64,000 bases of DNA, taken from NCBI RefSeq assembly GCF_040207875.1, contig NZ_CP157942.1:1647821-1711820 (forward strand). Direction: 5' to 3'. Below, piece by piece: positions 28,444 to 38,441 of the stretch. Position numbers and translations under genes: made by a program. The DNA is from Wolbachia endosymbiont of Armadillidium arcangelii (GTDB lineage Bacteria; Pseudomonadota; Alphaproteobacteria; Rickettsiales; Anaplasmataceae). How positions within the stretch are numbered: the stretch's first letter is position 1; each line of letters opens with the position of its first letter. The notes beneath the pieces are model-generated. The model was given only the letters and a program-made list of their open reading frames with translations, was not told the origin of the DNA and searched no databases.

Positions 28444-29466
28444 ATGGATGAGCATAATCCTTGGAATCTTGGCAAGAAACCGGTAGGTTCCAATAATGAA
28501 GATATTTTAAGTAAAGCTATGTCTGATATAAGATGCTTTTTTAATGGCTTCACCAGAAATAGAGGCAAAAAACCTTATTTCATCATTTTCATTATTTTGC
28601 TGCTTTATGTTTGTACTGGATTTTATATTGTTCATCCTAGCGAAGAAGGCATAGAACTTACTTTTGGCAAATATTCTGATACAGAAACATCTGGTTTGCG
28701 CTATCACTTTCCCTATCCTATTGGTAAGGTTTTCAAAGTGAATGTTAAGGAAGTAAATCGTGAAGAAATTGGTGTAAGTGGTTCTTATGGACGAGATACA
28801 GATCGCGGTGAAGGTGTGATGCTAACTGGAGATGAAAATATAGTCAACGTTAACTTCGAGGTTCAGTGGCGCGTTAGAGATGCTAAGGACTATTTATTCA
28901 AAGTGCGGGATTACAAACCAGGTTTCAGTGTTAAAAATGCTGCCGAAAGTGCCATGAGAGAAATAATAGGTAAAAACACGATCTCTTTTGCACTTGGTCA
29001 AGGCAGACCAGAAATTTCTAGAGATACTAGAATTCTATTGCAGCAGATTCTTGATGGATACCAAATGGGCATAGAGATTTTATCTGTTCAAATGAAAAAA
29101 ATTGATCCACCAGAAAAAGTAATCAGTTCGTTTAGAGATGTACAAAGCGCTCGTGCAGACAAAGAGCGTACTATAAACGAAGCATATGCTTATAGTAATG
29201 ATATTATACCTCGAGCAAAGGGTGAAGCAATAAAGATAAAATTAGATGCACAAGCATACGAAAATGAAGTAATAAATGAAGCAAAAGGTAATGCAAATCG
29301 CTTTTTATCTCTTTATGAGGAATATAGACAGAATCCTTCTCTCGTTAAGAATCGTATTTATCTTGAAACTATGGAAAATATTTTCAGTAAGGTAGACAAA
29401 GTTGTTGTAACTGATGATCTGAAAGGTATGTTTTCTTATTTACCTCTTACAAATTTAGGAAAATAA
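28444..29466 (+). CDS. hflK: HflK, membrane protease modulator
   Basis: 340 aa from ATG 28444; upstream in-frame starts add a hydrophobic stretch unlike HflK. The N terminus DEHNPWNLGKKPVG is Gly/Pro-rich as in HflK. One membrane helix (about residues 43-62) is followed by the SPFH/band-7 domain, with VHPSEEGIELTFGKY, GENIVNVNFEVQWRV-like sequence (GDENIVNVNFEVQWRV) and a C-terminal helical part (VIDPPEKV-like, ARADKERTINEAYAY). With HflC it forms the large periplasmic cage that restrains the FtsH protease. hflC follows after 2 bases. Confidence 0.95.
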   Translation: MDEHNPWNLGKKPVGSNNEDILSKAMSDIRCFFNGFTRNRGKKPYFIIFIILLLYVCTGFYIVHPSEEGIELTFGKYSDTETSGLRYHFPYPIGKVFKVNVKEVNREEIGVSGSYGRDTDRGEGVMLTGDENIVNVNFEVQWRVRDAKDYLFKVRDYKPGFSVKNAAESAMREIIGKNTISFALGQGRPEISRDTRILLQQILDGYQMGIEILSVQMKKIDPPEKVISSFRDVQSARADKERTINEAYAYSNDIIPRAKGEAIKIKLDAQAYENEVINEAKGNANRFLSLYEEYRQNPSLVKNRIYLETMENIFSKVDKVVVTDDLKGMFSYLPLTNLGK

Positions 29467-29468
29467 CC

Positions 29469-30341
29469 ATGAGTAGTAATACTAAAATCGTTTTTGTTTT
29501 CATATTTGTTGTTTTATTGATTGCTTTATCTAACTCGATGTTTATTGTAGAAGAAACAAAACAAGCGATAGTTATACAGCTGGGTAAGGTTGTAAGAGAT
29601 GTTAGGGAAAGTGGCTTATATTTTAAGTTACCATTCATAAATAGTGTAGAGTTTCTTGATAAAAGAGTTTTAGATTTAAGTCCTGATAAGATCCCAAGGG
29701 AAGTGATAACAGCGGATCAAAAACGTATTATAGTAGATGCGTATGCAAAATATAAAATAACAAATCCTGTTGCTTTTTACCAGGCTGTGAGGAATGAATC
29801 AGGGCTGGTTAGAAGATTATATCCGGTTATAGAAGCACACATAAGAGAAAATATAGGCAGATTTTCGTTGATCAGTTTGTTAAATGAAAAAAGATCAGAG
29901 GTTATGCAATTGATTCAGCGTGGAGTTTATTCTGAAGCTGAAAAATTTGGCATAGAAATAATAGACGTAAGAATTAAGAGAGCAGATTTACCAGAAGAAA
30001 ATAGTTCTGCAATATTTCGCCGTATGCAAACTGAAAGGGAAAAAGAAGCAAAAGAAATTAGAGCAGAAGGAGAGCAAGCTGGGCAGGAAGTTAGATCAGA
30101 AGCTGATAAATTAAAAAGGGGAATTATTGCTAGTGCAGCAAAAGAATCGCATGAAATAAGAGGTCGTGGTTATGCTGAAGCAACTAGAATTTATAATGAG
30201 GCATTTAAGGTTGATGAAGAGTTTTTTAACTTTTATCGCTCTATGAGCGCTTACAGTAAATCATTTGCCGAAAATAATACTAAATTCGTGCTTTCACCAA
30301 ATAATAATTTCTTAGATATTTTGAACAAGGGGTGGAAATAG
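29469..30341 (+). CDS. hflC: HflC, membrane protease modulator
   Basis: 290 aa. One N-terminal membrane helix (IVFVFIFVVLLIALSNSMFIV) is followed by the band-7 domain, with VEETKQAIVIQLGKVVRDV at its start and FLDKRVLDLSPDKIPREVITADQKRIIVDAYAKYKI in it. The coiled helical part (RMQTEREKEAKEIRAEGEQAGQEVRSEADKLK) and the conserved IRGRGYAEATRIYNEAF segment follow. It is the partner of HflK in the FtsH-regulating complex. degP begins 3 bases after the stop, giving the common alphaproteobacterial order hflK-hflC-degP. Confidence 0.96.
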   Translation: MSSNTKIVFVFIFVVLLIALSNSMFIVEETKQAIVIQLGKVVRDVRESGLYFKLPFINSVEFLDKRVLDLSPDKIPREVITADQKRIIVDAYAKYKITNPVAFYQAVRNESGLVRRLYPVIEAHIRENIGRFSLISLLNEKRSEVMQLIQRGVYSEAEKFGIEIIDVRIKRADLPEENSSAIFRRMQTEREKEAKEIRAEGEQAGQEVRSEADKLKRGIIASAAKESHEIRGRGYAEATRIYNEAFKVDEEFFNFYRSMSAYSKSFAENNTKFVLSPNNNFLDILNKGWK

Positions 30342-30344
30342 TTT

Positions 30345-31802
30345 ATGAGAAGTAAAGCATTTATTTTATCTATATTTGCATATTTTCTAATTGCGTTTTC
30401 TTCATATGCTAATGTGTTCACAAAAACGGTTGCGGGCCCTGTATATCAAGGGCTTGCTGATATAGTGGAAGAGCTTATTCCTGCAGTTGTAAATATTTCA
30501 AGTGAGCAAATAGTTAAGCAAGAAAATAACAATAGAACTAAAATTCCTTTTACACCAAGAAATAATTTCTTTGATGATTTTAAAGAATTTTTTGAGCACT
30601 TTGATCAGTTTTTTATGGACAGGGGCCCTAGCGTTAACAGAGAGGTGGTGTTGCTTGGCTCTGGATTTATTATAGATAAAGGTGGAATAATAGTAACTAA
30701 TTATCACGTTATTAAAAACGCCCAAGATATTACAGTTACTATGAACGATAACACTTACTTCAAAGCAGAAGTTTTAGGCTACGATGCAAAAACTGACCTT
30801 GCTGTGCTTAAGATTAATTCTGATAAAGATCTTCCTTTTGTTGCATTTGGTAATTCTGATACAGCAAGGGTTGGTGATGCAGTTATTGCAATAGGTAACC
30901 CATTTGGTTTGGGTGGCTCTGTAAGCACAGGAATTATATCCGCAAGATCTAGAGACATTAGTATTGGTACTATGAATGAATTTATTCAAACTGATGCTGC
31001 AATTAACAGAGGCAATTCAGGAGGACCATTATTTCATCTAAATGGAAAAGTTATAGGCATTAATACTGCTATTTATTCCCCATCTGAATCTGGCGGTAAC
31101 GTGGGTATAGGCTTTGCTATACCATCTAATCTAGCTATGTCAATTATTGACACATTAAAAAGTGGCAAAAAAATAAAACATGGTTGGCTTGGTGTGCAGG
31201 TTCAGCCTATAACAAAAGAATTTGCTGAATCCTTGGGTTTAAAAGACACCAAAGGTGCACTAGTTGCAAGTGTAGTAAAGGGTAGTCCTGCAGAGAAAGG
31301 AGGAATTAAAGTAGGTGATATATTATTAGAATTTGACGGTAAAAAAATTGATAGAATGACACAATTACCGCAAATGGTTTCAAGAACTGAACTTGGGAAA
31401 AAAGTACAAACTAAGTTACTTAGAAAGGGTAAAGAAGTCAATATCAAGGTTGTAATCGAGGAATCTGCAAACGATGATCTAGGTAATAATCAAGAAGAAA
31501 ATAAATCAACATCTAGTTATATAAGTGGTTTAACCGTTTCAAATTTGCCAAAAGAACTAAAAAATAATGCACCCACAAAAGGTGTAGTAGTTACCAGTGT
31601 AGATAGTAATAGTAATTCCACACTGCGTGTTATTAAAAAAGGGGATATCATTATCCAATTAGATGGAATCGATATTGAAAACACTAATGATTTTCAAAAA
31701 CAAATTGATTCAGCAGTAAAGAAAAACGGCAAAGATTCAATAATGTTGCTCATCTACCGCAATGGAAACCAGTTCTTTACTTCAATAAAATTGAAGAAGT
31801 AG
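30345..31802 (+). CDS. degP: Periplasmic serine protease DegP/HtrA (Do family)
   Basis: 485 aa. A signal peptide (residues 1-22, ending SSYA) is followed by the trypsin-like domain with the triad His121 (TNYHV), Asp151 (AKTDLAVL) and Ser225 (NRGNSGGPLF). Two PDZ domains follow (about residues 275-365 and 390-480; GWLGVQVQPIT, GSPAEKGGIKVGDILLEFDG, LRVIKKGDIIIQLDG). The family degrades or refolds misfolded envelope proteins. It closes the hflK-hflC-degP operon, and a terminator-like hairpin follows about 65 bases later. Confidence 0.97.
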   Translation: MRSKAFILSIFAYFLIAFSSYANVFTKTVAGPVYQGLADIVEELIPAVVNISSEQIVKQENNNRTKIPFTPRNNFFDDFKEFFEHFDQFFMDRGPSVNREVVLLGSGFIIDKGGIIVTNYHVIKNAQDITVTMNDNTYFKAEVLGYDAKTDLAVLKINSDKDLPFVAFGNSDTARVGDAVIAIGNPFGLGGSVSTGIISARSRDISIGTMNEFIQTDAAINRGNSGGPLFHLNGKVIGINTAIYSPSESGGNVGIGFAIPSNLAMSIIDTLKSGKKIKHGWLGVQVQPITKEFAESLGLKDTKGALVASVVKGSPAEKGGIKVGDILLEFDGKKIDRMTQLPQMVSRTELGKKVQTKLLRKGKEVNIKVVIEESANDDLGNNQEENKSTSSYISGLTVSNLPKELKNNAPTKGVVVTSVDSNSNSTLRVIKKGDIIIQLDGIDIENTNDFQKQIDSAVKKNGKDSIMLLIYRNGNQFFTSIKLKK

Positions 31803-31867
31803 CTATTTTACATTGTATTCTATCATCGAATCTAAGTCATAAGAAACTGCTTGACAGGTTCTTATAT

Positions 31868-31897
31868 ACCCTTTATTATAACAATAAGGGTGTTTTT
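31868..31897 (+). terminator. Terminator after degP
   Basis: ACCCTTTATT and AATAAGGGT form a stem with one bulged T around the loop ATAAC, followed by GTTTTT. It lies 66 bases after the degP stop and fits a factor-independent terminator for the hflK-hflC-degP transcript. Confidence 0.65.
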
Positions 31898-32314
31898 ATA
31901 AAATTCATTTTGGTGAAAATTATAGCAGCTTTCTCTATATTTAGCCAAGCATTAGTAAATTATTAATTTAAATTCTGGACTTACCTTATCTTTTTTAGAT
32001 TGGTAAAGTTTTTGATGCTTATAGCTAATTACAATTATAATGAACATTTGTTTTTGTGACATAACAGATGCCAATGTCCAGACACTGACATCCAAACTTT
32101 CCACAATTTCACCGAATGTTATCATAAGTTAGCTGCTTTTTGCTTGTGAGTAACTACTGTTTAGGTGCTGGAATGACAGAAAAGAACAGCTTTCTTTCAC
32201 AAATCAATTTATAATTAAATTAGCATAAAGCATAATTATATTTACTTATCATCATTATTAATCAATAATTAACGTCTGTAAATTAACTATATCTAATCGC
32301 AAAGGGAGGTGGAG
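31898..32314. other. Intergenic region before the collagen-like operon
   Basis: No credible gene. It contains degenerate palindromic-repeat sequence (around 32070-32180, for example GGTGCTGGAATGACAG). An AT-rich stretch at 32215-32290 presumably carries the operon promoter, though no clear -35/-10 pair stands out. A strong Shine-Dalgarno (GGGAGGT) at about 32303 fixes the ATG at 32315. Confidence 0.4.
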
Positions 32315-35300
32315 ATGCGTTTTAAACTAGAAAAGGAAGATGTTCCTCAAAAAGATTGCAGTAATGTAACTCGTTATGTAACAACTACTCAAATAAGAGT
32401 AAATGACAAAACAACACTTAGCCTACCTAGTATATCTTACATTATCACTGAACAACCTACTAATCAGGATTTTCAAATTCTGGATTTGAAGTATAACGTG
32501 ACAAGTGTACTACACGACTTATCTCAAGGGCTACGGCTAAAGCTAGAAAGGGTAGGAAACGATTATAAATTAGCTTTAGTTACTACCTCTGATAAACCTT
32601 ATTATTATTACTATGATGGCAAAGATACTATTATAGCTACTATTGATCATATACCCAAAAATTACGCAAATAATGCCCATGTTTACACATATAATGCTAA
32701 CAAATGTAGTGTTAATTATGAACTGCTAGAAAATAGCAAGGTTTTAATAGATCCAAAAGACATAATTAGTAGCAAAAATATCAGTCTTATTTTAGAAAAT
32801 CTTAAAAATTCGTCTGATAAAAGGCTCACAATACGAGCAAGAAACTGGCCTTCTAAGGAACCGCAATACAGATACTATAAGAGCGTTCATGTATATGATA
32901 CCACTAGTGGCGAGGTTTACATATTGAATAACGTTATTCCAATATTCGATCGCAGGGATAATAATTTCAAGTTATCTCATTTTCATGAAATAAAGACCTT
33001 AAAAGCGCAAGATAGTTATTTTACAGCAAAAAAGTTAGGCAATAATTATGTTGGCTGCATATCAGATGAAGATGGTGAATGCAAAGAATTTTATGACTTA
33101 CACCCCAGTTATTTTGGATATGAGCATGACAGTAGCTCAGATTCATATACTGATTATTACCATGACTTAAACCTCGGTTATTTTGGAGATGAGTATGGCA
33201 ATAACCGAGATCTATATCCTTATTATTATAACTTAGAAAATTTTGACAACTTTTTGGAGGTTGATGTGAACACTAAAGAATATATAGATTTAGAAGAAAG
33301 AATTAAAGCTTTAGAAAGCGACATTAAAAGATTAGAACGTGCTGGTGTACAAGGTCCTCCAGGTCAAAAAGGTGAGGAAGGTCTCTTGGGTATTCCAGGT
33401 CTCCCTGGTAAAGCAGGTTTGGATGGTTCTAAAGGTGAAAGGGGTGAGAAAGGTCTCTTTGGTGTTCCAGGTATTCCAGGTCAAAAAGGTGAGCCAGGTA
33501 TGTCTGGTGAAGCAAGTTTTGATGGTTCCAAAGGTGAACCAGGTGAAAGGGGTGAGCGAGGTTTCCCTGGTCCTCCAGGTTATAAAGGTGAGCAAGGTTT
33601 CTCTGGTTCTCCAGGTCAAAAAGGTGGTAGAGGTCTCCCTGGTACTCCAGGTAAAGATGGAATAATGGGTTATCTAGGTGAAAGGGGTCAGCCAGGTCCA
33701 CAAGGTCAAAGTGGAGCGAAGGGAGATAGAGGTAATGAAGGACCAAAAGGTAGTAGTGGTCTAACAGGTGCAAAAGGTCCAGAGGGTAAAAAGGGTGAGA
33801 AAGGATATACCCCAAGTACTACAGAAATTGCAACAGAATTAGTTACTAGTAAAAAAGCTGAGCTAGGAAAAGCAGTGCTGGAAGCGAAAGATGATCAAGG
33901 TAAAAAAATCTTGATAAATGACCAAGCATTACAAGAAGGAGTAGCAGAAGAATTGAGAAAAAATCCAGGAAAAATTCAAGGTCCTAAAGGTAATAAAGGA
34001 GATACTGGAGCGTCAGGTGCGCATGGATCAAAAGGCGATAAAGGTATACAAGGTCCTCCAGGCTTCAAAGGTGAAAGGGGTGAACAAGGATTGCGAGGTT
34101 TTTCTGGTGAAAAAGGTGATAGAGGTTTTCTAGGTTCTCAAGGCCAAAAGGGTGAGCTAGGTCTTATAGGTTTCCCAGGTGAAAGGGGTGAACAAGGATT
34201 GCGAGGTTTCCCTGGTCCTCCAGGTTATAAAGGTGAACTAGGTCTCCCTGGTCGTCCAGGTAAAGGTGGAATGATGGGTTATCCAGGTAAAAGGGGTCGG
34301 TCAGGTCTTCTAGGTCTTCCAGGCTCTCGAGGCCAAAAGGGTGAGCCAGGTTTTATAGGTCTTCCAGGTCCACAAGGTCAAAGTGGAGCGAAGGGAGATA
34401 GAGGTAATGAAGGACCAAAAGGTAGTAATGGTCCAACAGGTGCAAAAGGTCCAGAGGGTAAAAAGGGTGAGAAAGGATATACCCCAAGTACTACAGAAAT
34501 TGCAACAGAATTAGTTACTAGTAAAAAAGCTGAGCTAGGAAACGTAGTGCTTAATACAAAGGACAGCAATGGTGAAAATCTTGCAACTCAGGTTGCTGGT
34601 AAAATTAATCTCGATCCACAGGAATTTATGAATAAAGTTGATGAAGCAAAACTCACTGAAGGAGTAGTACATAAACTTTCTCAAAAGGAAGCGAAAGAAA
34701 TTGCAAAACATATTGTAAACGCAATAACAAGCGATGTTACACAACAAAATAATCCCGATCCTATGGTCTTTAAGAAATATGAAAAATTTGCAGAAAAACT
34801 TGCCGAATTACTTGTTGATAGAAGCAGTATGAACAAAGAAGAGGCTAATACTCTTGTAGGAGATAAGGTGAGTGGGTGGGGACTTGCTAAGTACCTTCTA
34901 TTGCATAGTGGTTTAGGTGAGCAAGCAAAAGCTCTCCACATGGTGGAACAAAAAATAGATAAGGAAAAATTGGCTAAGTATTTACTTGAATATACTCAAT
35001 TAAAAGGCAATGTGGGCGCAGCAAAAACAATAGTTGAAAATATTGTTCATAACTTCTTTAACAATAAAGTAGATGAGCTAGGAAAAGCAGTGCTAGAAGC
35101 AAAAGATGATCAAGGTAAAAAAATCTTGATAAATGACCAAGCATTACAAGAAGGAGTAGCGGAAGAGTTGAGAAAAAATCCAGGAAAAGTTCAAGGTCCT
35201 CAAGGCAATACTGGAGTATCTGGTCCTAAAGGTAATATGGGTGACCAAGGTCCAAGGGGCTTGCAAGGTCTTCCAGGCGTGCAAGGACAAAAAGGTGAGC

Positions 35301-37084
35301 CAGGTATAGATGGACTAAAGGGTGATCAAGGTATACAGGGTTTTAAAGGAAGTATGGGTAATAAAGGAAATACTGGAGCGCCAGGTCAAGCTGGCAAAGA
35401 CGGAACCCCAGGCCCTAAAGGAGCAGATGGGGCACCAGGAATGCCTGGTCCGCAGGGTCCAGTAGGTTCTAAAGGAGTAGATGGCGCTCCAGGAACACCG
35501 GGAGCTCCAGGAACAAAAGGTGATAGAGGGGATAGCGGTGTAAATGCAAGTCCTGAAGAAGTTGTACAAAAATTAATTAATGGTGGCACCATTGCTAATC
35601 AGGTACTTGAATACCGTAATCAAGACGGAGATTTAGTATTAGAGCAGCAAATTGCAGGAAGAATTATCGATGATCAAGATATTCACACAGGAATAGCCAT
35701 TGCACTAGCTGATAACAAAATTCAAGAGCTAGCAGATGTGTTACTAAGTGATACATTAGTAGAAAAACTTGCAAATAATACCGAGCTAACACAAAGCATT
35801 TCAGAAGAACTAAGGAAAAATCCAGGAGAAGTCCAAGGTCCTAAAGGAGAAGATGGATTGCCAGGTATAACAGGTCTGAGGGGCTTCAATGGTACACAAG
35901 GTCTTCCAGGCAGCAAGGGTGAGCCAGGTATGGATGGAACAAAAGGTACAAAGGGTGAACAGGGAAATATTGGACCTAAAGGAGCAGATGGAGCCATAGG
36001 AATAAAAGGCGATATGGGTGAGAAAGGAGATATCGGTACAGATGGGTTGCCAGGTGCACAAGGTCTTCCAGGTAACAAGGGTGAGCCAGGTACAGATGGA
36101 TTAAAAGGAGATATAGGTCCAGTAGGTCTTGCAGGTTTGCCAGGTATGGATGGAACAAAAGGTACAAAGGGTGAACAGGGAAATATTGGACCTCAAGGGC
36201 CCAAAGGTCGGGCTGGCAGATCTGGTCTTAAGGGTAGTAAAGGAGATACTGGTTCAATAGGAATGCCAGGTCCAAAGGGAGAAGATGGAATAGGTGCTGA
36301 TGTGGTGCATCAATTTTTACGTGAGATTAATCAAACAAGAACTGAAACCTTGGATGCTAAAAATGCAGCAGAGGTAGCTAAAAATGCTTCTGAAAGATCT
36401 GCCACAGAAGCTAAAGTTTTTAAAGAAGAGGCTGACAGTTTTGCTGATGAAGCAAGTAAATCAGAACAAAATACTCAAGAACTTTATAGTAAGATAAAAA
36501 ATATGTTTTGCACAACACATCCCACACATCAAGTTTGTCCTACACGTAGAAAAAGGAGGCAAATCGCACCAGTGACAAGCGGAGCAAGCAAACCAATTTC
36601 ATTTATATCTCAAGTAATAAATTTCTTTTATCCTTCTGTAGGACAGGATGAATATAAAGTAAAAAATAAAATACAGGAAGTGGCAAAAATAATAGATGCA
36701 GCAGATATTGCCATAAAGTTTGAAAAGGTATTAGAAGAAGCAGCTTCAAAATGTGGCATTCCAAAGAAAAGTCTAAATTTTGATCCAGTGAAACTACAGT
36801 CAACTATTATATTATCTAATGATGAAAATCATAACGAGCTGTTGAAGTTTCTGTGTGTAGTTGCAAAAAAATCATGCCCTAATTACATACAAACTAGTAA
36901 ATTTTTCGCTACTTTCAAAGATCATATGGAGGAAACATTAAAAGACAATGAGGAGCAAAGAGCTTTCGTTAATACTGAAAAAATAGTGGCAGATAACGAA
37001 CAGCCAAGGAGTTTTATGAGGTATGTCGCTCCTCCTAGTAGCCTCAGTGCCATTAATCAGAAAGTTGTTAGTTATTTAAGGTAA
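32315..37084 (+). CDS. Giant collagen-like protein with four Gly-X-Y blocks
   Basis: 1,589 aa from ATG 32315, chosen because GGGAGGT lies just upstream; the GTG at 32309 would overlap it. Residues 1-343 are a non-collagen head with a SDEDGECKEFY motif (about 247-257), Tyr-rich sequence and a short heptad stretch just before the first block. Gly-X-Y blocks lie at about 344-500, 556-722, 961-1077 and 1175-1328. Between them are linkers, two of which contain the near-identical module TTEIATELVTSKKAELG and three the module DDQGKKILINDQALQEG or its end. The tail (1329-1589) starts as an Ala/Glu coiled coil, carries the basic motif CPTRRKRRQ (about 1407-1415) and then a helical domain. There is no signal peptide. 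It is predicted to form long trimeric rods. The function is unknown; an extracellular or host-facing role is inference. Confidence 0.85.
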   Translation: MRFKLEKEDVPQKDCSNVTRYVTTTQIRVNDKTTLSLPSISYIITEQPTNQDFQILDLKYNVTSVLHDLSQGLRLKLERVGNDYKLALVTTSDKPYYYYYDGKDTIIATIDHIPKNYANNAHVYTYNANKCSVNYELLENSKVLIDPKDIISSKNISLILENLKNSSDKRLTIRARNWPSKEPQYRYYKSVHVYDTTSGEVYILNNVIPIFDRRDNNFKLSHFHEIKTLKAQDSYFTAKKLGNNYVGCISDEDGECKEFYDLHPSYFGYEHDSSSDSYTDYYHDLNLGYFGDEYGNNRDLYPYYYNLENFDNFLEVDVNTKEYIDLEERIKALESDIKRLERAGVQGPPGQKGEEGLLGIPGLPGKAGLDGSKGERGEKGLFGVPGIPGQKGEPGMSGEASFDGSKGEPGERGERGFPGPPGYKGEQGFSGSPGQKGGRGLPGTPGKDGIMGYLGERGQPGPQGQSGAKGDRGNEGPKGSSGLTGAKGPEGKKGEKGYTPSTTEIATELVTSKKAELGKAVLEAKDDQGKKILINDQALQEGVAEELRKNPGKIQGPKGNKGDTGASGAHGSKGDKGIQGPPGFKGERGEQGLRGFSGEKGDRGFLGSQGQKGELGLIGFPGERGEQGLRGFPGPPGYKGELGLPGRPGKGGMMGYPGKRGRSGLLGLPGSRGQKGEPGFIGLPGPQGQSGAKGDRGNEGPKGSNGPTGAKGPEGKKGEKGYTPSTTEIATELVTSKKAELGNVVLNTKDSNGENLATQVAGKINLDPQEFMNKVDEAKLTEGVVHKLSQKEAKEIAKHIVNAITSDVTQQNNPDPMVFKKYEKFAEKLAELLVDRSSMNKEEANTLVGDKVSGWGLAKYLLLHSGLGEQAKALHMVEQKIDKEKLAKYLLEYTQLKGNVGAAKTIVENIVHNFFNNKVDELGKAVLEAKDDQGKKILINDQALQEGVAEELRKNPGKVQGPQGNTGVSGPKGNMGDQGPRGLQGLPGVQGQKGEPGIDGLKGDQGIQGFKGSMGNKGNTGAPGQAGKDGTPGPKGADGAPGMPGPQGPVGSKGVDGAPGTPGAPGTKGDRGDSGVNASPEEVVQKLINGGTIANQVLEYRNQDGDLVLEQQIAGRIIDDQDIHTGIAIALADNKIQELADVLLSDTLVEKLANNTELTQSISEELRKNPGEVQGPKGEDGLPGITGLRGFNGTQGLPGSKGEPGMDGTKGTKGEQGNIGPKGADGAIGIKGDMGEKGDIGTDGLPGAQGLPGNKGEPGTDGLKGDIGPVGLAGLPGMDGTKGTKGEQGNIGPQGPKGRAGRSGLKGSKGDTGSIGMPGPKGEDGIGADVVHQFLREINQTRTETLDAKNAAEVAKNASERSATEAKVFKEEADSFADEASKSEQNTQELYSKIKNMFCTTHPTHQVCPTRRKRRQIAPVTSGASKPISFISQVINFFYPSVGQDEYKVKNKIQEVAKIIDAADIAIKFEKVLEEAASKCGIPKKSLNFDPVKLQSTIILSNDENHNELLKFLCVVAKKSCPNYIQTSKFFATFKDHMEETLKDNEEQRAFVNTEKIVADNEQPRSFMRYVAPPSSLSAINQKVVSYLR

Positions 37085-37088
37085 TATC

Positions 37089-38441
37089 ATGGAAAAACAC
37101 ATATTTAAAATAGACGATAAAAATCCGCTTTATAAAAAGCTGATTAAACTTCCCACTACATATTACAAATTGGAGAGCAATGGCAACGGGTATACTATTC
37201 ATTCACACATTGGCACAGCTGATCTGGGTACCACTATTAGAGATGTAGAATTGAGGTGGGAGAATAATACAATAGTTTTATATAAAGGAAACTCACCTCT
37301 GAAGGCAAGAAGATATGATGAAAATAATAGACTTGTTGAAGAGGATTTTATTATAGAACAAGAGGCTATCATAAGCGGAAGTAGTGATGATATTGTAAAA
37401 GGACTTAAACTAAAGCCAATAGGAATCTTGCTTTACGACATAAAAGATAGTACATATTTTGGTGCTAAATTGTTCATTTCTAGAAAAAGTACAACAACTG
37501 GAGTATTAAACTTCATCAATTTTAACGATGAAAATGACCCAGTACTACAAAAGATTAAAGAAGAAACAGGTGGATTTTATTTTGCAATAGAAGGAGATAA
37601 TATCTTTATATCAGACAAAGATGGAGAGTGTCTTCCGATATGTGAAGATGGTAGTTGCTATAAATATCAATACACAAAAAATGAACATGATATATTAGAA
37701 ATAAGTGAGATATCAACAATAATAGAAAACTTAACTAAGGCTGAACAGTGTGGTGTATCAGAAGCAACAACTAAGGCAGGGCGGGATTTTACTTTGCAAC
37801 AAGGAGAGAAGTTGTCGGATGATATCTATCAAGCAGATATCATGTTGAACGGTAAGCTTGTAGCTACTTTACCGAAAATAGGTTACTACATGCTTGATGA
37901 TCAATTGGTCATACGTAATCACGTTACGGAAGAAGAGGTAAAAATTCCTAGAGATTTTCATTACCTTAAAGTCGTTAAGTCCAGTAATAATGATGATTAT
38001 AAATTAACGTTTTGTAATTTCTTAGGTAATGAGTTTTTTGAACATAAAAAGTATGATCCACAATACTCAAACGTTCCAGATGAATATCAGTATATAAGTT
38101 TAAACTGTATGAAAAAGGAATATAAACCAAATTTCTGCAAGTTGCTTAACGATAAACCATCATTTCTCATCACAGAAGGAACCGCTGATCCAGGTTACTG
38201 CCCAGCTAATGTATTTGAATTAACAAAGAGTGGAAAAGGTAGAAAAATAGCTACATTAATTGATCAATTTGGCTCTTTCAATGAAAATGGTGAGTTTCAG
38301 TATTATGATTACCATATAAAAGCAGAGTATGATGTTTATAACTCTTATAAAATTCATAAAGAGTACACAGCAGCAGATACAAATAACGAGTTTCATTTCG
38401 ATGATGGCGTAATTCTTTATGCCATTCCAGAGCTATCTTAA
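37089..38441 (+). CDS. Partner of the collagen-like protein, shared head module
   Basis: 450 aa, starting 4 bases after the collagen-like gene, so the two form an operon. It has no collagen repeats. Two parts resemble the head of the neighbour: FISDKDGECLPICEDGSC (about residues 173-190) matches CISDEDGECKEFY, and ADIMLNGKLVATLPKIGYYMLDDQLVIRNHVT (about 248-279) matches TQIRVNDKTTLSLPSISYIIT followed by the ILDLKYNVTS strand. Both then have a NDDYKL/NDYKL strand. It looks beta-rich, with no signal peptide or membrane helix. I know of no family. It may have arisen from the same ancestor as the head domain. Confidence 0.7.
   Translation: MEKHIFKIDDKNPLYKKLIKLPTTYYKLESNGNGYTIHSHIGTADLGTTIRDVELRWENNTIVLYKGNSPLKARRYDENNRLVEEDFIIEQEAIISGSSDDIVKGLKLKPIGILLYDIKDSTYFGAKLFISRKSTTTGVLNFINFNDENDPVLQKIKEETGGFYFAIEGDNIFISDKDGECLPICEDGSCYKYQYTKNEHDILEISEISTIIENLTKAEQCGVSEATTKAGRDFTLQQGEKLSDDIYQADIMLNGKLVATLPKIGYYMLDDQLVIRNHVTEEEVKIPRDFHYLKVVKSSNNDDYKLTFCNFLGNEFFEHKKYDPQYSNVPDEYQYISLNCMKKEYKPNFCKLLNDKPSFLITEGTADPGYCPANVFELTKSGKGRKIATLIDQFGSFNENGEFQYYDYHIKAEYDVYNSYKIHKEYTAADTNNEFHFDDGVILYAIPELS

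Noticed and set aside
33332..36167. Long open frames on the other strands and frames of the collagen-like gene
   Set aside because: They arise from the repetitive Gly-X-Y codons, which keep all frames open; none has a start signal or domain of its own.
33340..36290. Possible CRISPR array in the repetitive DNA
   Set aside because: The repeats are codon-level triplets in one long reading frame, with no constant repeat/spacer length and no cas genes.
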